Program-made: the position numbers and the translations under genes
In this document: positions 1 through 8,487 of the stretch, piece after piece
Position numbering within the stretch: the first letter of the stretch is position 1
Layout: every line of letters starts with the position of its first letter
From: Neisseriales bacterium
GTDB lineage: Bacteria; Pseudomonadota; Gammaproteobacteria; Burkholderiales; Q3-R57-64
NCBI GenBank assembly: GCA_016699915.1
Contig: CP064990.1
Coordinates: forward strand, 848,464-912,463
Length of the DNA: 64,000 nt
Direction: 5' to 3'
Notes under the pieces: generated by a model
Told to the model about the DNA's origin: nothing
The model's input: the letters and a program-made list of their open reading frames with translations, nothing else
The model's database searches: none

Positions 1-1515
1 ATCCACTGGACACTCCTTCTCCCTTTTCTGCCAAAGAGAAATAATCAAAGATCTGAGTAGCTAGCCTTTGCTTTGCAATATTTATAGCAACCCTAGAAGT
101 ATCACAAGTAATCCATCTACGACCAAAACGCTCTGCTACAACTGCAGTTGTCCCAGAACCGCAAGTAGGATCCAAAATAAGATCGCCTGGATCAGTACTA
201 GCCAAGATACATCTCTCTAATACCTTTTCTGCAGTCTGCACAACATAGGTTTTATTTCTAGCACCAGCCGTGTCGTCCCAAAAACTTACCAGATCTTTAA
301 AACCAAAATCATCCAAAAAATAAATGTAACGAATACTTTTTTCGTTAGTTGCATAAATCCTATTTTGTTGGATTAGTTTTTGCATACCTTCAAGTTTAGT
401 AACCCATGATGTCCCCTTTTTTGGTTTGTAAATGCTTCCTTGGAATTCAACAGGATAAATGTAATTCTCACCGTTGGAATGAGTGGGCTCAATGAAACTA
501 ATTGAAAAATTCTCGAATCTTTTGGTAAACATTGGTAATTAGCAATTTCCTCTCGGGTCATCTTTCTTCTTGAGCCATCTTGAATCTCTATCCAGCTCCA
601 ACTGCTATCCCCTTCAGTATCTTGCGAAACATAAAGTTGCCGGTATTTTAGAATTTTTTTATCTTTGGCATACCATAATAAGAAATCATGCATGCATTCA
701 AGATATTTAGCGCCAAGTGGTCCTGTTTTTTTGCGAAAAGGAATAATTGCCACAAAATTCTGAGCTCCCAATACTTCATCCATCAGCTCCCGAATGTGAT
801 GCAGATTTTTATCGCTAATCTGGACAAAACAACTACCGCTGTCCGTTAGTAAATCACGCGCCAACAACAGGCGATCCCTCATGTAAGTGAGGTAGGAATG
901 GATGCCCAACTCCCATGTATCCCGAAACGCTTTAATTGTTTCTGGCTCTGCTGTTAGATCATCATCCTTCCCATCTTGAACCTCTTTCTTATTAAAAAAT
1001 GGTTGGAAGTTAGAGCCATAGGTAATTCCATAGGGTGGATCTATATAAACCATTTGTACCTGAGAAGCCATACCCTCTTTTTCTAAGAGGCTATTCATCA
1101 CGAGCAAACTATCGCCCGCAATTAAACGATTGGACCAATTATTTTTATGTTGATAAAACTCAATTGCTTCACGAATAGGTTTAGTTTGATCAATCTAACT
1201 ACCAAAAAGATCTGGCTGACTATCCTCTTTACCATTAGATTTTACTCGTCGCACTGATTGAATAATTGTCCTTGGATCAATACGTTCATGAATATGCAAC
1301 GAAACAGTTGATACATCAAAACTAACATGTTCAGACTTGCCAGCCCATTGTAGAGATGGATCAAAATGTGGATCATATTGGTAAGTTTTTTTACCAGTAT
1401 CTTTATCAGTATCCGGAGTGACCAAACCAACTGGCGGATTATTAGTGCGCGTTTTTCCGGCATGGGTATAGGTATTAATTTCTTTTGCAGAGTATTTTTT
1501 GCTTTGACTGGCCAT
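1..1515 (-). pseudogene. type III-like (beta-class) DNA methyltransferase, broken
   Basis: Reads from an ATG at 1515 toward the left edge and continues out of the window. Beta-class amino-methyltransferase order is visible: the catalytic DPPYG motif (about 1030-1045) comes first and the SAM-binding DPTCGSGTT motif (about 150-180) later. The N-terminus carries the HERIDPRTII stretch typical of type III-like Mod proteins. Two lesions break it. An amber codon (1195-1197) sits in frame after DLFGS, and the same frame then continues with IDQTKPIREAIEF into the catalytic part. Near 515-525 the frame shifts after SRIF, and the homologous continuation (FIEPTHS...) is in another frame to position 1. 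No restriction subunit is visible. It is a recent pseudogene; sequencing error could explain one lesion but hardly both. Confidence 0.85.
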
Positions 1516-1586
1516 TTTCCCACATCGCTTACTAGGCGTATCACAAAACTCTTAAGACAAATAAGAAAAAATTAAAACGATCAGTT

Positions 1587-1820
1587 TCATTCACTATTTT
1601 TAGGACGGAAACGTTGTAGATCACCATATTTTTGTTGAAACTTATCAACCCGTCCTGCTGTGTCAACAATTTTTTGCTTACCCGTATAAAAAGGATGGCA
1701 TTTTGAGCAAACCTCTAAATGCAATTTTCCCTTGTCCATAGTGGAACGCGTAGCAAATTTATTGCCACATGAACAAGTAACTGATAGATCAAAATACTCA
1801 GGATGAATATCCTTCTTCAT
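1587..1820 (-). CDS. rpmE: 50S ribosomal protein L31
   Basis: A 77-residue protein that begins MKKDIHPEY and carries the family's zinc-type cysteines (TCSCGN near residue 16 and VCSKCHPFYTG near residue 38), so this is the zinc-containing form of L31. It binds the large subunit at the central protuberance and bridges to the small subunit. The length is normal for the family. It stands alone between the broken methyltransferase and cysS, about 100 bp from cysS, on the same strand. Confidence 0.97.
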   Translation of the reverse strand: MKKDIHPEYFDLSVTCSCGNKFATRSTMDKGKLHLEVCSKCHPFYTGKQKIVDTAGRVDKFQQKYGDLQRFRPKNSE

Positions 1821-1923
1821 ATACTATTCCTAACAGGAGCCAAATTCGGTCGGTTTGTCAAAAGAACTATGGCTTATTGTAGCATAAACCCATCATTAAT
1901 TTCGCAAGCCTATCCAGAAGAAG

Positions 1924-3318
1924 TTACATGCGACGCCACTTCGTTCGACCTGATAGATCATCCTCTAATACAATACCCTGCTCAAATAATGCTTTGCGAA
2001 TCATATCAGCCTTTGTCCAGTCTTTTGCGATGCGTGCAGCGTTTCGCTGACTAATCATGGTCTCAATATCGCTCTTCGTATATGTCGAAGCCGTAGTGCT
2101 GGTATCTTGAAAAAACGCTTCAGGCGATCCTGTTAAGAGCCCCAAAATATTAGCAAGTGCTCTGAATTCACTCGCAAATATGGGGTCTTGAGTGCGATTG
2201 AGGATATGCGCCATTTCAAATAAAATAGCAACCGCCTCTGCTGTGTTAAAATCGTCATTCATAGCTGCTTTAAAACGTGCCGGATAGCTTTTTGACCAAT
2301 CCACTGGTTCTGGTATGGTCATTTGCCTTATATAGCGTAAGGGCATATAGAGCTTTGCCAAAGACTGTTTTGCATCTTCAAGGATCGATGAGCTGTAGTG
2401 AATCATGCTGCGATAATGACTGCGCACGATAAGAAACCGTAACACTTCCCCGTTTACACGCTTTAAAACTTGGCGAATCGTTATAAAATTATCCAAACTC
2501 TTTGACATTTTTTGGTGATTGATATTTACAAAGCCGTTATGTAACCAATAATTAACCCATCGTTGGCCTTGCGGTCGCTTTGCAATACCCTCACTTTGCG
2601 CAATTTCATTTTCATGATGTGGAAACTGTAAATCTGAGCCACCACCATGAATATCAAACTGACCACCTAAGTAACGTAAACTCATCGCTGAGCATTCAAT
2701 ATGCCAGCCCGGCCGGCCGAGTCCCCATGGACTTTGCCAATACGGCTCACCTGCTTTGGATTTTTTCCATAACACAAAATCCCCAACGTGGCGCTTTGTC
2801 TCATCTTCTCCAATCCGAGACTCCGTCTGAAGCATCATAGGTGTCTTGCCAGATAATTGACCGTATGGTAAAAACTTTTCAATGTCATAACACACATCCC
2901 CATTAGTCGTCACATAAGCAAGTCCATGAGCAATAAGCTCTTGGATCAACGTAATCATGTTATCAATATGTTCTGTTGCGTGGGGTTCAATATTAGGTTG
3001 CAGTAACCCCAACTGATTACAATCTTCGTGCATGGCTTGTGTAAAACGTTCTGTTAAAACAGTCATTGATTCGTTTTGTGTCATAGCACGCTGAATAATT
3101 TTGTCATCAATATCGGTGATGTTGCGCACATAAGTGACATCGTAACCTAAAGCCATCAACCAACGATAAATCACATCAAAAGCAACTAACATACGAGCAT
3201 GGCCAATATGGCAATAATCGTAAACCGTCACACCACATACATACATACGAACGACATTACCCTGAATTGGTACAAATACTTCCTTTTGTTTAGTCAGTGT
3301 ATTAAAGAGGGTCAGCAT
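1924..3318 (-). CDS. cysS: cysteinyl-tRNA synthetase
   Basis: A 464-residue class I synthetase that charges tRNA-Cys with cysteine in the cytoplasm. The zinc ligand Cys28 lies in the MYVCGVTVYD stretch. The HIGH motif appears as CHIGHAR (residues 36-42), and KMSKS lies near residue 268 (QKMSKSLDNF). Full length compared with the E. coli enzyme (461 aa). The ATG at 3316-3318 starts the protein directly at the conserved N-terminus (MLTLFNTL). It is followed upstream by glnS on the same strand with a 31-bp gap, so the two synthetases may be co-transcribed. In Burkholderia-type genomes cysS lies near accA; here it is about 35 kb away. Confidence 0.98.
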   Translation of the reverse strand: MLTLFNTLTKQKEVFVPIQGNVVRMYVCGVTVYDYCHIGHARMLVAFDVIYRWLMALGYDVTYVRNITDIDDKIIQRAMTQNESMTVLTERFTQAMHEDCNQLGLLQPNIEPHATEHIDNMITLIQELIAHGLAYVTTNGDVCYDIEKFLPYGQLSGKTPMMLQTESRIGEDETKRHVGDFVLWKKSKAGEPYWQSPWGLGRPGWHIECSAMSLRYLGGQFDIHGGGSDLQFPHHENEIAQSEGIAKRPQGQRWVNYWLHNGFVNINHQKMSKSLDNFITIRQVLKRVNGEVLRFLIVRSHYRSMIHYSSSILEDAKQSLAKLYMPLRYIRQMTIPEPVDWSKSYPARFKAAMNDDFNTAEAVAILFEMAHILNRTQDPIFASEFRALANILGLLTGSPEAFFQDTSTTASTYTKSDIETMISQRNAARIAKDWTKADMIRKALFEQGIVLEDDLSGRTKWRRM

Positions 3319-3349
3319 GATTTAGGTACTTGTCGTCAAGAAAGTACAA

Positions 3350-5050
3350 TTAAAGTTTTTGCCAAGTATCTTTTAAAGATACAGTACGATTAAAAACAAT
3401 CGTTTTATTGGGCTGATGGTCAAAGCGATCTGTCACAAAATAACCTAAGCGCTCAAATTGACATTTTGTCTCGGGTTGCCAGTTTGCCACAACAGGCTCA
3501 ACCCACCCATTAATGTTTTGCATCGGATCAACTAGCGTAGCAAGTTGGGCAGTATGCGTTGACTCCATATAATCAACCGCATTGAGATGCGGTACAGTCA
3601 GTAATCGATTGTACAACCGAACTTGTACCGGGATCGCATGATGGCAAGCAATCCAGTGGATCACTCCTTTGACCTTGCGCCCCAGCGGGCTTTTACCTAA
3701 TGTGTCGTGATCAATAGAGCAATGTAGCGCAATGATATGTCCCTGATCATCTTTGATCACTTCATTGCAACGTATTACATAACTATAACGCAAACGTACT
3801 TCTCCCCCTAACACTAAGCGTTGCCAACCTATGGGGGGTACTTCTGCAAAATCGTCTTGCTCAATAAAAATTTCTTGGGCAAGTGGTATGACACGCTCAC
3901 CAAAATCGGTATTTTGAGGATGAAAAGCAGCACAACGATTTTGGCTAACCTGAGCTTGATAATTGGTTAATACTACGCGTAACGGACGCAATACTGCCAT
4001 GATACGAGGAACTCGCATTTCAAGGTCATCACGTATCGTACCCTCTAAAACATCCATAGCAATGACATTAGCAGATTTAGTAATCCCAACGCGTGCGATG
4101 AACTGCTTCAGTCCGCTTGGTAAATAGCCTCTGCGTCGCATACCAGACACAGTCGGCATACGCGGATCATCCCAACCACTAACTACCCCTTCTTGTACCA
4201 ATTTACCCAAAAAACGTTTGGAAGTAATTGTATGGCACATCTCAAGGCGAGAAAACTCATACTGATGCGGCAGCAGAGGCAGCTTTAAAAAACCAATATC
4301 CACAAGGCGATTCAGTAACCAATCGTAAAACGGACGTTGATCTTCAAATTCCAAAGTACAAATAGAATGTGTCACTTGCTCTTTTGCGTCCTCTAACGGA
4401 TGCGCAAAGGTATACATAGGATAAACACACCAAGCATCACCCGTGCGATGATGTGTAAGATACCGAATACGATAGATAACCGGGTCGCGCATATTAATAT
4501 TGGGTGAAGCCATGTCAACTTTAGCACGCAGAACCATTTTTCCTTCTTCGTAATCTCCTTTGCGCATCGCAATAAATAGTTGCATGTTCTCTTCAATCGG
4601 TCGGTCTCGGTAAGGTGAATTTACCCCCGGTTCAGTTAGGGTACCGCGATAAATTCTTATTTGGTCTTGGTTTTGTTCATCGACATAGGCAAAACCTGCT
4701 CGAATCAGTGCTTGAGCAGCTTGATACATCCACTCAAAATAGTCAGATGCAAAAAATACCGTTTTAGACCACTGACAACCTAGCCATTGCACATCTTCTT
4801 GAATTGCGCGCACAAAGTCATCAGATTCTTTTTCTGGATTAGTATCATCAAAGCGTAAATAGCATTCCCCCTGATAGTAGTCAGCCAATCCAAAATTCAA
4901 TAAAATTGATTTCACATGGCCAATATGTAAATAGCCATTTGGCTCTGGTGGGAAACGGGTAACAATCTTAAGGTTTGGTTGGTTCTTGATCGCTTTATCC
5001 ATGACATGCGTGATAAAGTTTTGACCAAGAAAGAAGGTGGAACGACTCAT
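3350..5050 (-). CDS. glnS: glutaminyl-tRNA synthetase
   Basis: A 566-residue class I synthetase that charges tRNA-Gln directly, so the cell need not rely on the GatCAB transamidation route for Gln. The signature FPPEPNGYLHIGHVKS is at about residues 33-48, RFDDTNPEKES follows, and the C-terminal anticodon-binding beta-barrels are present. Length agrees with the E. coli enzyme (554 aa). The ATG at 5048-5050 precedes the family N-terminus (NFI...) but has no strong Shine-Dalgarno. It is divergent from fbp across an 87-bp gap. Confidence 0.98.
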   Translation of the reverse strand: MSRSTFFLGQNFITHVMDKAIKNQPNLKIVTRFPPEPNGYLHIGHVKSILLNFGLADYYQGECYLRFDDTNPEKESDDFVRAIQEDVQWLGCQWSKTVFFASDYFEWMYQAAQALIRAGFAYVDEQNQDQIRIYRGTLTEPGVNSPYRDRPIEENMQLFIAMRKGDYEEGKMVLRAKVDMASPNINMRDPVIYRIRYLTHHRTGDAWCVYPMYTFAHPLEDAKEQVTHSICTLEFEDQRPFYDWLLNRLVDIGFLKLPLLPHQYEFSRLEMCHTITSKRFLGKLVQEGVVSGWDDPRMPTVSGMRRRGYLPSGLKQFIARVGITKSANVIAMDVLEGTIRDDLEMRVPRIMAVLRPLRVVLTNYQAQVSQNRCAAFHPQNTDFGERVIPLAQEIFIEQDDFAEVPPIGWQRLVLGGEVRLRYSYVIRCNEVIKDDQGHIIALHCSIDHDTLGKSPLGRKVKGVIHWIACHHAIPVQVRLYNRLLTVPHLNAVDYMESTHTAQLATLVDPMQNINGWVEPVVANWQPETKCQFERLGYFVTDRFDHQPNKTIVFNRTVSLKDTWQKL

Positions 5051-5101
5051 AACAGTATGAACATAATGATCATTAATGCTGTGCGCTAACTAGTAGGCGC
5101 T

Positions 5102-5107
5102 TATAAT
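5102..5107 (+). promoter_or_regulatory. possible -10 element for fbp
   Basis: A perfect TATAAT lies 31 bp before the fbp start in the divergent glnS/fbp gap. No good -35 hexamer is seen 16-18 bp upstream (the sequence there is CTGTGC), so the call rests on the -10 box alone. Confidence 0.35.
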
Positions 5108-5137
5108 AACCGTAATTGTATGATTGGATAAAAAAAT

Positions 5138-6139
5138 ATGATGTTGCCTACCTTGTCCGAGTATCTTCAGCTTGCCTACCAAACAAAAAAAATACGAGAT
5201 GCGGATCTCATCAATCTACTCACAACGATAGCCAATGCCACGATTCAAATCAGCGAAGCGGTGCGACAAGGTGGCATCATTGATCTATTAGGTTCGGCAG
5301 AGCAACAAAACAGCCAGGGCGAAACCCAACAAACATTAGATATCTATGCTAACCAGGTCATTTTATCAAACTGTGAAGCACTTGGCATCTTATCCGGAAT
5401 GGCCTCAGAAGAGATGGAAACACCTTACATTGCGCCAAGTGTTTTGCCAAAAAAACGTTATTTGCTGCTCTTTGATCCGTTGGATGGTTCATCCAATATT
5501 GCAATTAATGCGCCGATTGGATCCATTTTTTCGATATTGGTCAAACCATCATCCAATCTACCTACCACAGCAGAAGATTTTTTACAGCCTGGTCATCAAC
5601 AAATCGCTGCGTGTTACGCTCTGTATGGTCCGCAAACTTTTTTTGTATTAACAATCGGCTATGGCACCGCAGGATTCACGCTGGATCATAAAACCAATCA
5701 ATTTATCTTGACCCATCCTGCATTCAATATTCCAGACAATACCACCGAATTTGCAATTAATATGTCCAATCAACGATACTGGGAAGCACCGGTACAACGC
5801 TACATTCATGAGCTATTAAGCGGGCAAATAGGTTCTCGAAGTAAAAATTTTAATATGCGCTGGGTGGCTGCAATGGTCGCTGATGTCCACCGCATTTTGA
5901 TGCGGGGCGGTGTATTTGCTTATCCGTGTGATCAACGACCTACCAACAGGTCAGGTAAACTACGACTTTTATACGAAGCCAATCCGATGGCTTTTTTAGT
6001 TGAGCAAGCAGGGGGGCTAGCATATGATGGCAAAAATCGGATCATGGCGATTCTACCAACTACCCTACATCAACGTGTTGCTGTATTTTTGGGAGCCAAA
6101 GAAGAAATTGAGCAACTTGTTGATTATCATCGCGCCTAA
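5138..6139 (+). CDS. fbp: class I fructose-1,6-bisphosphatase
   Basis: A 333-residue class I FBPase (E. coli 332 aa). It hydrolyses fructose-1,6-bisphosphate to fructose-6-phosphate, the committed step of gluconeogenesis. The metal and substrate site is intact: EEME, then DPLDGSSN (near residue 114), and the C-terminal NPMAFLVEQAGG. An upstream double ATG leaves the exact start open by one codon. It converges on moeA, with only 8 bp between the stop codons. Its retention suggests the cell grows on amino acids or organic acids rather than hexoses. Confidence 0.97.
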   Translation: MMLPTLSEYLQLAYQTKKIRDADLINLLTTIANATIQISEAVRQGGIIDLLGSAEQQNSQGETQQTLDIYANQVILSNCEALGILSGMASEEMETPYIAPSVLPKKRYLLLFDPLDGSSNIAINAPIGSIFSILVKPSSNLPTTAEDFLQPGHQQIAACYALYGPQTFFVLTIGYGTAGFTLDHKTNQFILTHPAFNIPDNTTEFAINMSNQRYWEAPVQRYIHELLSGQIGSRSKNFNMRWVAAMVADVHRILMRGGVFAYPCDQRPTNRSGKLRLLYEANPMAFLVEQAGGLAYDGKNRIMAILPTTLHQRVAVFLGAKEEIEQLVDYHRA

Positions 6140-6147
6140 AAAAACTG

Positions 6148-7353
6148 CTACCAAGGTAAAAAATCAACTTGGTCTCCTGCTTTAACTGTTTGTCCAGCGA
6201 AAATATGCGCCAAACCATTGGCCCAAAAACAAGAAGAAAAAACGCCTGAACTTTGGTTGGGATATGGCTCAAGATACCAACCTGAATCATCTTGTTTACG
6301 TTGTACACGTAAAAATGTTTCGCGATCAGGATCTGGCTTTGCTACTGTAAACGCAGCACATGTCGGTATCGCTCGTAGCGTTAATGTGGGAACAACCCCC
6401 AAACGTGCTAATAAAAAGGGTTTTACAAATATTTCAAAGGCAATAAAACCAGAAACAGGATTGCCAGGTAGCCCCATAAAATCAGCATCTTGAATCCGTC
6501 CAAACGCAAAAGGTTTGCCCGGTTTCATCGCAACCTTCCACAAGTATAACTCACCCAATTCGCTAACCGCTGCTTTAACAAAATCCTTATCCCCAACTGA
6601 AACACCGCCACAAGTTAAGATCACATCAACTTGTCCGGCCACTTGACTTATAGCATCCATTATAGCAATAGGGTCATCTTTAATAATGCCAAGATCAATC
6701 ACTTCACAGCGCAATTGTTTAAGGCGAGTATGTAACCAATAACGGCTCGTATTGTAAATTTTGTTCAAGCATCCTTGATCACCCGGCTCAAGTAATTCAT
6801 CTCCCGTAAAAAATAAAGCGCATCGCAAAGGCTTGACAACAGATAATTGTGCAACCCCAACTGAAGCAGCAAGACCAATAGCGCTGGGCGTTAAAACAAG
6901 ACCTGCATCCAATAGTAAGCTATTGGCAGCAATATCTTCTCCTATCCGTCGGATATATTGCCCAGTAACCGGACGCTGCATACATTGAATATGTTGATTA
7001 GCAAGCATAGTAACTTGCTCTTGGGCAATGATAGCATCAGCGCCAGTTGGGATTGGAGCACCCGTAAAAATACGTGCAGCGGTACCTATTTGAAGCGGTG
7101 CGGGCATACTGCCTGCTGTAATGACTTGGCTAATCGGTAAGGTTAAATGTGCATCAACACAACGCAATGCATAGCCATCCATTGCGCTATTATCATGGGG
7201 TGGAATATGCATGGGCGCAGTCAATGCGTGTGATAAAACATATCCCTCTGCGTCTAATAAGGGTAGCATTTGGTTCTTGGTCATTAGACGCACTTTATTC
7301 GTTAGCGCCCCACAAACTGCCTTGACACTGGCTGGCTGAAAATTAAAAGTCAT
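6148..7353 (-). CDS. moeA: molybdopterin molybdenumtransferase
   Basis: A 401-residue MoeA, which inserts molybdate into adenylated molybdopterin in the last step of molybdenum-cofactor synthesis. It shows the MoeA N-terminus (PPHDNSAMDGYA), the MoCF-domain GGVSVGDKD and GLPGNPVSGF. I place the start at the ATG of MTFNFQPAS; two TTG codons directly upstream could extend it by two residues. No other moa/moe gene or molybdoenzyme is in the window, and the NarK-type transporter further on is broken, so its present use is unclear. Convergent with fbp. Confidence 0.95.
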   Translation of the reverse strand: MTFNFQPASVKAVCGALTNKVRLMTKNQMLPLLDAEGYVLSHALTAPMHIPPHDNSAMDGYALRCVDAHLTLPISQVITAGSMPAPLQIGTAARIFTGAPIPTGADAIIAQEQVTMLANQHIQCMQRPVTGQYIRRIGEDIAANSLLLDAGLVLTPSAIGLAASVGVAQLSVVKPLRCALFFTGDELLEPGDQGCLNKIYNTSRYWLHTRLKQLRCEVIDLGIIKDDPIAIMDAISQVAGQVDVILTCGGVSVGDKDFVKAAVSELGELYLWKVAMKPGKPFAFGRIQDADFMGLPGNPVSGFIAFEIFVKPFLLARLGVVPTLTLRAIPTCAAFTVAKPDPDRETFLRVQRKQDDSGWYLEPYPNQSSGVFSSCFWANGLAHIFAGQTVKAGDQVDFLPW

Positions 7354-7401
7354 CAACAATACACCACTTAGTCATTCAAATAACCGATCATAGCAACAAC
7401 A

Positions 7402-7974
7402 TTAAGATTGAGCCAGTAACTGTTTGATCGGCGCAAAACTTTTACGATGTACTGGAGTTATGCCATACTGGGCAATAGCAGCCAAATGTTGTGAAGTAGG
7501 ATAGCCCTTATGTCGTGCAAAACCATATTGCGGATATTGCGCATCTAAACTGAATAAAGCCGCATCCCGTTCTGTTTTAGCAAGGATAGAAGCAGCTGAA
7601 ATAGCGGGTACCAACTGATCACCCCTAACCATTGACTGCACTGGCATGGATAACCCATTTGGCACACAACAACCATCTATCCACACTACATCAGGCAGTA
7701 TCGTCAAACCTAGAATAGCACGTCGCATAGCTAACAAAGTGGCTTGCAGAATATTTAGCGCATCAATTTCTTCTACTGATGCCTTTGCAACGCACCATGT
7801 CAAGGCTTGCTGTTTGATCTGGTTTGCTAAAAATAGGCGCTTCATTGCGCTAAGCTGTTTAGAATCCTTTAATCCTGCTATTGGTTGTGTTGGGTCAAGC
7901 ATAACTGCTGCTGCATATACCGCACCAGCCAGGGGTCCTCGACCTGCTTCATCAACGCCCGCGATCCCTGTCAT
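7402..7974 (-). CDS. rnhB: ribonuclease HII
   Basis: A 190-residue RNase HII, which cuts RNA in RNA/DNA hybrids and removes misincorporated ribonucleotides. The catalytic DEAGRGPLAG begins at Asp8-Glu9, further acidic residues follow at IDGCCVP (about 98) and AKTERDA (about 120). It starts only 23 bp after fabZ on the same strand. In related genomes lpxA and lpxB lie between fabZ and rnhB; here they are absent. Length is slightly short but normal (E. coli 198 aa). Confidence 0.97.
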   Translation of the reverse strand: MTGIAGVDEAGRGPLAGAVYAAAVMLDPTQPIAGLKDSKQLSAMKRLFLANQIKQQALTWCVAKASVEEIDALNILQATLLAMRRAILGLTILPDVVWIDGCCVPNGLSMPVQSMVRGDQLVPAISAASILAKTERDAALFSLDAQYPQYGFARHKGYPTSQHLAAIAQYGITPVHRKSFAPIKQLLAQS

Positions 7975-7997
7975 AACCTATCACCACCGTTACCTTT

Positions 7998-8465
7998 TTA
8001 CGGCTCCACAGAGTTGACCGAATGTCTTGCACACAGGATTTCAGCTTCACAGACTAATTGTCCACCAACCAAAGCTTGTGCAGCATAGCGTCCAAGCATG
8101 CGCTTAACTTGAATGACTTGCGCTACAATAACCAGCTGATCACCTGGCACCACTTGACGCCTAAAGCGTGCTTTATCAATCCCAGCAAAAAAATACAATT
8201 CATTTTCAGGCCGACCACCAAGGCTTTCTAGCTCAAGTAACCCCGCAGTTTGTGCCATCGCTTCAATAATCAACACACCAGGCATTACTGGAAAATCTGG
8301 AAAATGCCCCGCAAAAAAAGGTTCGTTATAAGTTACGTTTTTTATCGCTTGAATCATTTTGCCACGTTGCAAGGCTATAACACGATCAATCAATAAAAAA
8401 GGGAACCGGTGAGGTAAATAGCGCATAATGCGCCGAATATCCATCACCATATCTTGATCGGACAC
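7998..8465 (-). CDS. fabZ: 3-hydroxyacyl-ACP dehydratase
   Basis: A 155-residue hotdog-fold dehydratase of fatty acid elongation. The catalytic pair is visible as His54 in FAGHFPDFPVMPG and Glu68 in IIEAMAQ, matching the E. coli positions. The start is a GTG (MSDQDMV) preceded by a full AGGAGG eight bases upstream. It sits 22 bp after bamA. The usual neighbours lpxD and lpxA/lpxB are missing on both sides, while FabZ, needed for all fatty acids, is retained. Confidence 0.97.
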   Translation of the reverse strand: MSDQDMVMDIRRIMRYLPHRFPFLLIDRVIALQRGKMIQAIKNVTYNEPFFAGHFPDFPVMPGVLIIEAMAQTAGLLELESLGGRPENELYFFAGIDKARFRRQVVPGDQLVIVAQVIQVKRMLGRYAAQALVGGQLVCEAEILCARHSVNSVEP

Positions 8466-8487
8466 AATAAAACCCTCCTCCTAGGAC

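Noticed and set aside
1242..1575. 100-codon minus-strand and 69-codon plus-strand frames inside the methyltransferase start
   Set aside because: Both are alternative frames of the recognised Mod N-terminus.
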